A model generated the notes under the pieces. That model saw nothing but the letters and a program-made list of their open reading frames with translations, did no database searches and had not been told where the DNA came from. 5,140 bases of DNA, from the NCBI GenBank assembly GCA_016763215.1, contig JAESUF010000227.1, positions 1 to 5,140 of the forward strand, given 5' to 3'. Positions 1 through 3,848 of this stretch are shown here, one piece after another; the stretch's first letter is position 1, and each line of letters starts with the position of its first letter. A program made the position numbers and the translations under genes. Source of the DNA: Flavobacteriaceae bacterium. GTDB lineage: Bacteria > Bacteroidota > Bacteroidia > Flavobacteriales > Flavobacteriaceae.

Positions 1-67
1 TTAGAGGTTGATTTCCTCCACCCCAAGCTTTGCCTTCTGTTCCAGTATTTACAACTGTAGTGTTCAT
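1..67 (-). CDS. Cytochrome c oxidase subunit III (long form), N-terminal fragment, runs off left edge
   Basis: Reading the minus strand from an ATG at 67-65 gives 22 open codons that continue past base 1. The peptide begins MNTTVVNTG and contains KAWGGGNQPL. From family knowledge, this closely resembles the usual start of the long flavobacterial heme-copper oxidase subunit III, where a TWGGGN-type motif precedes an ASYGKMMMW segment. The intact gene at 278 has the same layout (TTWGGGGSKPF, then ASYGKMMMW), but the peptide is clearly different. This fragment is therefore a divergent homologue and not an inverted exact copy. Only the cytoplasmic N-terminal tail is visible; no membrane segment is reached. 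It lies head to head with the subunit III remnant on the plus strand, which is not the normal arrangement. The fragment is short, so the assignment rests on motif resemblance alone. Confidence 0.6.
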   Translation of the reverse strand, partial: MNTTVVNTGTEGKAWGGGNQPL

Positions 68-99
68 ATAAAGCGTTTAATTATTAAAAGTTGCACAAA
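68..99. other. Probable rearrangement or assembly junction
   Basis: Left of this stretch the minus strand reads as the start of one subunit III gene. Right of it, from about base 100, the plus strand reads as the end of another subunit III gene. The plus-strand frame meets a stop at 85-87, and no plus-strand frame of bases 1-87 looks like the missing membrane segments. The breakpoint must therefore lie roughly here. The sequence is AT-rich and shows no transposase, long inverted repeat or attachment site. The exact base cannot be fixed by eye. Confidence 0.5.
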
Positions 100-225
100 A
101 ATAATCATTTTAAATATAAATATAAATCAGATAATCTACTAGGCTTTGAACTAGGCGCTATCTTCTGGCATTTTGTAGATGTATTATGGATTTATTTATT
201 TTTCTTTTTCTATTTTATTAGATGA
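88..225 (+). pseudogene. Cytochrome c oxidase subunit III (short form), C-terminal remnant
   Basis: The plus frame from 88 to the double stop TGA TGA (223-228) encodes 45 residues. They contain NHFKYKY, then GFELGAIFWHFVDVLW and an aromatic tail YLFFFFYFIR. This is the last transmembrane helix of heme-copper oxidase subunit III: the WHFVDVLW motif is the family signature, and the intact gene downstream has LYWHFVDLVW in the same place. In flavobacteria a short subunit III of about 190-200 residues precedes the long one, and its end matches this pattern. About three quarters of the gene, with the other membrane helices, is missing, cut off by the junction upstream. If the junction is real, the gene is dead; if it is an assembly error, the gene may be intact in the organism. 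The first few residues (KLHK) may not belong to it. Confidence 0.75.
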
Positions 226-244
226 TGAAAATTGATTAATTTTG
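214..244 (+). promoter_or_regulatory. Candidate promoter for the subunit III/IV genes
   Basis: TAATTTTG at 237-244 fits the Bacteroidota -7 box TAnnTTTG. A TTTA at 214-217, 19 bases upstream, is a weak version of the -33 TTTG box. Transcription would start near 250, giving a short leader before the ATG at 278. The -33 part overlaps the end of the upstream reading frame. AT-rich DNA gives such matches by chance, so this is only a candidate. Confidence 0.3.
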
Positions 245-277
245 GCCAACTATTAAAGAATATTTAACATAAACTTT

Positions 278-1261
278 ATGGAAGCAAATATTGCTGGATC
301 TAACGAAAAGAAAACTACATGGGGAGGTGGAGGATCGAAACCTTTTGGAGCTAGTTATGGTAAAATGATGATGTGGTTTTTTATCGTATCGGATGCCTTA
401 ACATTCACTGGTTTCTTAGCAGCTTATGGTTTAACTCGTTTTAAGTTTATTGATTCATGGCCAATTGCCGATGAAGTGTTTACACACGTTCCTTTTGTGC
501 ACGGTGACTTTCCGATGATCTATGTCGCTTTCATGACATTTATACTGATTTTTTCTTCAGTAACAATGGTATTAGCAGTTGATGCAGGTCATAACATGAA
601 GAAGAAAAAAGTAGCTTGGTATATGTTTGCTACTATTATTGGTGGGATCATCTTCGTTGGTTCTCAAGCATGGGAATGGAATACTTTTATCAAAGGTTCT
701 TACGGAGCAGTAAAAACAACTGATGGAAAAATTCTACAATTCGTTGACAGTGACGGAAAACAAATTGCTTTAGCTGACTTTGTTGTCGGAGAAAGACTAG
801 ATCATAGAGAGCCGCATACCAAAAAGAATGGATTGTGGTTTGAAAAAGAATCAACCATTGCTCAATATTCTATTGCTCAGATTATCAGTGCCTATGAAGC
901 GAATCCAGATATTCAGATTAGAACTGAATTGATTAATCTAGACACAAAACAGAAAACTATTTTATCCCGAGAGAACGGCTCAACTGAGTTAGCAAAAACC
1001 AAATTGGTTGTTGAAGGAGCTAATCTTGAAGTAAATGAGTATGGTAATACCATTTTTGCAGACTTCTTTTTCTTCATTACTGGATTCCATGGATTCCACG
1101 TTTTCTCTGGAATTATATTTAATATTATCATTTTCTTCAATGTTATCTTAGGTACTTACGAGAGAAGAGGGCATTATGAAATGGTAGAGAAAGTAGGATT
1201 GTATTGGCACTTTGTAGATTTAGTTTGGGTATTTGTATTTACCTTCTTCTATTTAGTATAA
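278..1261 (+). CDS. coxC: Cytochrome c oxidase subunit III (long flavobacterial form with periplasmic insertion)
   Basis: This 327-residue membrane protein is the core accessory subunit III of an aa3-type oxidase. It stabilises subunit I and the proton-uptake side rather than binding redox metals. Five membrane helices are visible at about 29-51, 80-102, 112-131, 259-291 and 306-326, matching the five-helix form that lacks the first two mitochondrial helices. Family motifs are QAWEW (130-134), TGFHGFHV (268-275) and LYWHFVDLVW (308-317). Between helices 3 and 4 lies a hydrophilic stretch of about 118 residues (139-257) where mitochondrial subunit III has only a short loop. By homology to mitochondrial topology it faces the periplasm. 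It explains why the protein is longer than a usual five-helix subunit III. The start at 278 places TTWGGGGS ahead of GASYGKMMMW as in relatives. Subunit IV follows after 20 bases, so the two are probably cotranscribed. Confidence 0.95.
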   Translation: MEANIAGSNEKKTTWGGGGSKPFGASYGKMMMWFFIVSDALTFTGFLAAYGLTRFKFIDSWPIADEVFTHVPFVHGDFPMIYVAFMTFILIFSSVTMVLAVDAGHNMKKKKVAWYMFATIIGGIIFVGSQAWEWNTFIKGSYGAVKTTDGKILQFVDSDGKQIALADFVVGERLDHREPHTKKNGLWFEKESTIAQYSIAQIISAYEANPDIQIRTELINLDTKQKTILSRENGSTELAKTKLVVEGANLEVNEYGNTIFADFFFFITGFHGFHVFSGIIFNIIIFFNVILGTYERRGHYEMVEKVGLYWHFVDLVWVFVFTFFYLV

Positions 1262-1281
1262 TTATAAAGAATAACTAAGAA

Positions 1282-1623
1282 ATGGGACACGCACACGAAT
1301 CGAATGTAAAAAGGATATGGATAGTATTTGGATTTTTATCCATAATAACTATCGTAGAAGTATATCTAGGTATTAAGAAATTTGAAATTCTTCATTTATC
1401 GCAATTTCTTGGAACAAGTTTATTAAACTGGATATTTATCATCTTAACCTTAGTAAAAGCTTACTATATTACTTGGGCCTTCATGCACATGGAAGGTGAA
1501 AAAAAATGGTTCAGAAGAGCTGTTGTTTGGACAGCGGTTTTCCTAATTGTCTATTTGGTTACCCTTCTCTTAATCGAAGGGGATTATTTACACAGTACTT
1601 TAGCGCCGTTAGTGCGTTGGTAA
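1282..1623 (+). CDS. coxD: Cytochrome c oxidase subunit IV (prokaryotic, COX4_pro-like)
   Basis: This small membrane protein of 113 residues has three predicted helices at about 11-30, 47-68 and 79-98, the size and layout of bacterial cytochrome c oxidase subunit IV. The segment KAYYITWAFMHM (59-70), at the end of helix 2, is the typical motif, with a following charged EGEKKW turn. The N-terminus starts MGHAHE, a His-containing tail common in this family. In other bacteria this subunit is not catalytic and is thought to help assemble or stabilise the oxidase core. It lies 20 bases after subunit III and is followed directly by a strong terminator, so it appears to be the last gene of the structural oxidase operon. 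Family assignment is secure from motif, size and context; the detailed role in this organism is inferred. Confidence 0.92.
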   Translation: MGHAHESNVKRIWIVFGFLSIITIVEVYLGIKKFEILHLSQFLGTSLLNWIFIILTLVKAYYITWAFMHMEGEKKWFRRAVVWTAVFLIVYLVTLLLIEGDYLHSTLAPLVRW

Positions 1624-1631
1624 TAAAAATT

Positions 1632-1668
1632 AAAAAAAGGGTGGTTTTAATAAAACCACCCTTTTTTT
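1632..1668 (+). terminator. Intrinsic terminator after the subunit IV gene
   Basis: A perfect 17-bp stem has arms at 1632-1648 and 1652-1668 and a 3-base loop AAT. Its core is GGGTGG paired with CCACCC, flanked by seven A on the left and seven T on the right. The T tract makes it a rho-independent terminator for the oxidase genes, and the A tract would let it work in the other direction too. It begins 9 bases after the subunit IV stop codon. The next ATG is only 22 bases beyond it. Confidence 0.92.
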
Positions 1669-1690
1669 ATCATTCATTAGAAATAAACAA

Positions 1691-2347
1691 ATGAAGATCT
1701 CTAAGAAAAAGTTTGTGCTCATTGCACTGTTTATATTTCCCTTGCTATTCTTCTTAGTTCTTTCTACAGGAATTAATCGCTTTGTAAAACTTCCTGTACT
1801 TACGTCTAACGTTGATTTAAAAGAGCTTGAAGATTTACAATCAGTATCCCTTAATGATCAAGTCACCGTTTTATGCTTTTTAGGCAATGATATTAAAAAT
1901 AAAAAAGGTGGGTTTTTTAATTTAAATCAAAAGATATACAAAGAGTTCTATGACTATAGAGCCTTTCAAATTATAGTTATCTATCCAGAAGAAGTTCCCA
2001 ATGAGGTTTCAAAATTGAAATCGGATTTAGGAGCATTTACTGATATGTCTAAATGGAAATTTATCCCATTTTCAAAAGAGGATATTTCACTCCTGTTTAG
2101 TCGCCTTGGAACAGTAGGGGCTTTAGATGCAAATTTCTATTCAAAGAGAGTCTATATCTTAGATAAAGAAAAAAACTTACGAGGAAGGACTGACGATAAA
2201 GATTCAACCAATGGAGTTCTTTTTGGGTACAATATTCAATCTGTTGCTGAACTAAACAATAAAATGGAAGATGACATCAAGGTTCTTCTATACGAATACA
2301 GAGCAGCATTCAAAAATAAAAACAACCCCAATAGAAAAGATGAATAA
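1691..2347 (+). CDS. Sco-like membrane-anchored thioredoxin-fold protein lacking copper ligands
   Basis: This 218-residue protein has one N-terminal membrane anchor (about 8-27) and a periplasmic domain. It resembles the Sco protein encoded next to it. VTVLCFLGNDIKNKKGG at 58-74 sits where Sco has VYVVEFFFTTCPSICP. KRVYILDKEKNLRGR (152-166) matches Sco LFALVDKDGYIRSR, and MEDDIKVLL near the end (192-200) matches KEDIKILL. The CxxxC pair is absent: the only cysteine is C62. The copper-binding His before the ALVD strand is also gone. It is therefore unlikely to carry copper or do thiol chemistry in the Sco manner. A helper or partner of Sco is plausible but inferred. Similar uncharacterised proteins are known to me beside sco in flavobacteria. 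Its last 8 bases overlap the start of sco. The ATG at 1691 gives a clean membrane anchor. Confidence 0.7.
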   Translation: MKISKKKFVLIALFIFPLLFFLVLSTGINRFVKLPVLTSNVDLKELEDLQSVSLNDQVTVLCFLGNDIKNKKGGFFNLNQKIYKEFYDYRAFQIIVIYPEEVPNEVSKLKSDLGAFTDMSKWKFIPFSKEDISLLFSRLGTVGALDANFYSKRVYILDKEKNLRGRTDDKDSTNGVLFGYNIQSVAELNNKMEDDIKVLLYEYRAAFKNKNNPNRKDE

Positions 2348-2987
2348 AAAATATTCATACATCGGAATCGCTTTTATCATTTTAGTTTTTGGCATTTATG
2401 TAATTCCGAAACTAGTTGATCGATTTAAAAAATCTGACTTGGTCACTTTCCATAAAGTTCCAGACTTTGAGTTCATCAATCAAAATGGGAAAGTCATCAA
2501 TAATAATTCATACAAAGGGAAAGTTTATGTCGTTGAATTTTTCTTTACTACTTGCCCTTCGATTTGCCCTATCATGAATCGAAAAATGATAACAATTCAA
2601 GATGAGTTTTTTGGAAACCCTAAATTTGGAATTGCTTCTATTTCAATTACCCCAAATATTGACACACCTTCTGTATTAAAGGAATATGCCAAATCATTTG
2701 GAATTACTCATAAAAACTGGCATTTATTAACCGGTAAATCTGAAGAAATCGTTTATGAGCTATCTAACAAAGGATTTAAATTATTTGCGGGTAAAGATAA
2801 AGATGCTGAGCATGGTGGTTTTGAGCATTCTGGATTGTTTGCTTTGGTAGATAAAGACGGGTATATTAGATCTAGAAAAGATAAACTAGGAAACCCAATC
2901 CTTTACTATAGAGCTCTTAAGGAAAATAGTTTTCCAGATCAAATACAAGAATTAAAAGAAGACATTAAAATATTATTAGATGAATAA
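2340..2987 (+). CDS. sco: Sco1/SenC-family copper chaperone for cytochrome c oxidase
   Basis: This 215-residue periplasmic protein is held by one N-terminal helix (about 6-24). Sco proteins bind copper and help form the CuA centre of oxidase subunit II. The thioredoxin-like domain starts near residue 40 (VPDFEFINQNGKV). It holds the copper-binding CPSIC (C72, C76) within FFTTCPSICPIM, SISITPNIDTP (100-110), and the third ligand His163 in EHSGLFALVDKDG. All three ligands are present, so it should be functional. The start at 2340 is preferred over an in-frame ATG at 2271, because it places the MNKKYSYIGIAF anchor at the true N-terminus; the extra 23 residues from 2271 lie inside the upstream gene and are polar. 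It overlaps both neighbours by 8 bases, suggesting translational coupling. No Shine-Dalgarno sequence precedes it. Confidence 0.94.
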   Translation: MNKKYSYIGIAFIILVFGIYVIPKLVDRFKKSDLVTFHKVPDFEFINQNGKVINNNSYKGKVYVVEFFFTTCPSICPIMNRKMITIQDEFFGNPKFGIASISITPNIDTPSVLKEYAKSFGITHKNWHLLTGKSEEIVYELSNKGFKLFAGKDKDAEHGGFEHSGLFALVDKDGYIRSRKDKLGNPILYYRALKENSFPDQIQELKEDIKILLDE

Positions 2988-3507
2988 TGAACTAAAAGAG
3001 AAAAGATACAAAAGAGGAATTACTATTCTTTCCATTGTAATTCCTTTAGTCGTAGCTGCTTTATTTAGAGTTAAAATTCCTAATGTAGAGCCATTGCATT
3101 TTTTACCCCCAATTTACGCAACCATTAACGGTATTACAGCAATTTTATTAATTGCAGCTGTCATTGCTATAAAAAAAGGGAAACGCTCCTTACATCAAAG
3201 GTTAAATACACTAGCAATCATTTGTTCTGTATTGTTTTTAGCAATGTATGTCGCTTATCATATGACTTCTAATTCTACAGAATTTGGTGGAGAGGGAGTC
3301 ATAAAATATGTATACTTTTTTATTTTAATTACACATATTGTATTGTCAATTGTTGTAATCCCTTTTGTTTTGATCACCTATATGAGAGCAAAACTGGGAA
3401 AATTTCCAGAGCATAAAAAAATCGCGAAAATTACTTTTCCCCTTTGGCTTTATGTTGCAGTAACTGGTGTAATTGTTTACCTAATGATTTCTCCTTATTA
3501 TGTATAA
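2980..3507 (+). CDS. DUF420 family membrane protein (YozB/CtaM-like), oxidase assembly
   Basis: This 175-residue integral membrane protein has about five helices, near 13-30, 45-65, 76-95, 108-133 and 152-171. It looks like the DUF420 family. Histidines near or in helices stand out: H40 in EPLHFLPP, H72 in SLHQRLN, H94 in VAYHM, H119 in THIVLS and H145. This spaced-His pattern is typical of the family and could bind metal or heme. The Bacillus subtilis member YozB (CtaM) is reported to be needed for making cytochrome c oxidase, which fits the position here directly after sco. The biochemical activity is not known to me. It overlaps sco by 8 bases and the next gene by 8 bases, so all are probably translated as one coupled unit. 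Confidence 0.85.
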   Translation: MNNELKEKRYKRGITILSIVIPLVVAALFRVKIPNVEPLHFLPPIYATINGITAILLIAAVIAIKKGKRSLHQRLNTLAIICSVLFLAMYVAYHMTSNSTEFGGEGVIKYVYFFILITHIVLSIVVIPFVLITYMRAKLGKFPEHKKIAKITFPLWLYVAVTGVIVYLMISPYYV

Positions 3508-3724
3508 AAATAAAAAAGCAATAGGGCTACTACTACTATCGTTCTTCTTTTCTACATCAACTGAAGCACAATGTGCTATGTGTAAGGCTGTGGTAGAGAA
3601 TGGAGACTCTTCTATGGCAGAAGGAATCAATTCAGGCATCACTTATTTAATGGTATTTCCCTACATATTAATTGGCTTATTATTGTACTATGTTTATCGA
3701 TATAAAAAGAAAGCTAAAAATTAA
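3500..3724 (+). CDS. Small exported membrane protein with CxxC motif, function unknown
   Basis: This 74-residue protein has a hydrophobic signal sequence (about 7-20) that probably ends near STEAQ (20-24). It is followed at once by CAMC (C25, C28), a polar stretch with NGDSSMAEGINSG, one membrane helix (about 46-66) and a Lys/Arg-rich cytoplasmic tail. If the signal is cleaved after A23, the CxxC sits at the very N-terminus of the mature protein on the periplasmic side. Gln precedes the first Cys, so this is not a good lipobox. Similar small proteins occur next to oxidase assembly genes in Bacteroidota as far as I recall, without known function. Its place after sco and DUF420, with an 8-base overlap, suggests a job in copper or thiol handling for oxidase assembly; that is inference. 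It ends the operon, and no clear terminator hairpin follows. Confidence 0.8.
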   Translation: MYKNKKAIGLLLLSFFFSTSTEAQCAMCKAVVENGDSSMAEGINSGITYLMVFPYILIGLLLYYVYRYKKKAKN

Positions 3725-3848
3725 CATTTCGATAAGAAGTTTAATCTGTAACATATTCTAATTTTGGTCGTCTTATGGTAGGTATCGAAAAAGAAATAGA
3801 TCCCTAAACATAATATATCATAAAAACTACGATAAGAATCTAACCAAC
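3725..3848. other. Non-coding gap between the oxidase-assembly operon and the tolC-like gene
   Basis: This 124-base AT-rich stretch holds no convincing reading frame or hairpin terminator on either strand. It contains a candidate promoter (3740-3766) and a 9-base direct repeat CGATAAGAA at 3730-3738 and 3830-3838, which may be chance in DNA of this composition. Confidence 0.6.
3740..3766 (+). promoter_or_regulatory. Candidate promoter for the tolC-like gene
   Basis: TAATTTTG at 3759-3766 fits the Bacteroidota -7 box TAnnTTTG and is identical to the box before the subunit III gene. The upstream -33 element is poor: the nearest match is TTTA at 3740-3743 with only 15 bases of spacing. If real, it gives a leader of about 75 bases before the ATG at 3849. 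Confidence 0.3.

Noticed and set aside
1..225. Invertible (phase-variable) cassette swapping subunit III N-termini
   Set aside because: No invertase gene or inverted repeat pair at suitable positions is visible, and the remnant belongs to the neighbouring short subunit III gene; a chimera or simple rearrangement explains it better.
242..249. TTGGCCAA palindrome before the subunit III gene as an operator
   Set aside because: Only 8 bases, no second copy in the window and no matching regulator known to me.
913..1140. Minus-strand 75-codon open frame inside the subunit III gene
   Set aside because: It lies wholly antisense to a well-conserved gene and its peptide resembles no family I recognise; it is a shadow of the plus-strand codons.
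1506..1694. Plus-strand 62-codon frame overlapping subunit IV and the terminator
   Set aside because: It reads out of frame through the conserved end of subunit IV and then through the hairpin; no plausible protein features.
2271..2339. Upstream in-frame ATG that would extend Sco by 23 residues
   Set aside because: The extension is polar, lies inside the preceding gene and would put the membrane anchor away from the N-terminus; the ATG at 2340 fits the family better.
3500..3574. The CxxC protein as a lipoprotein
   Set aside because: The residue before the first Cys is Gln and the expected small-residue lipobox is missing, so lipid attachment is unlikely.
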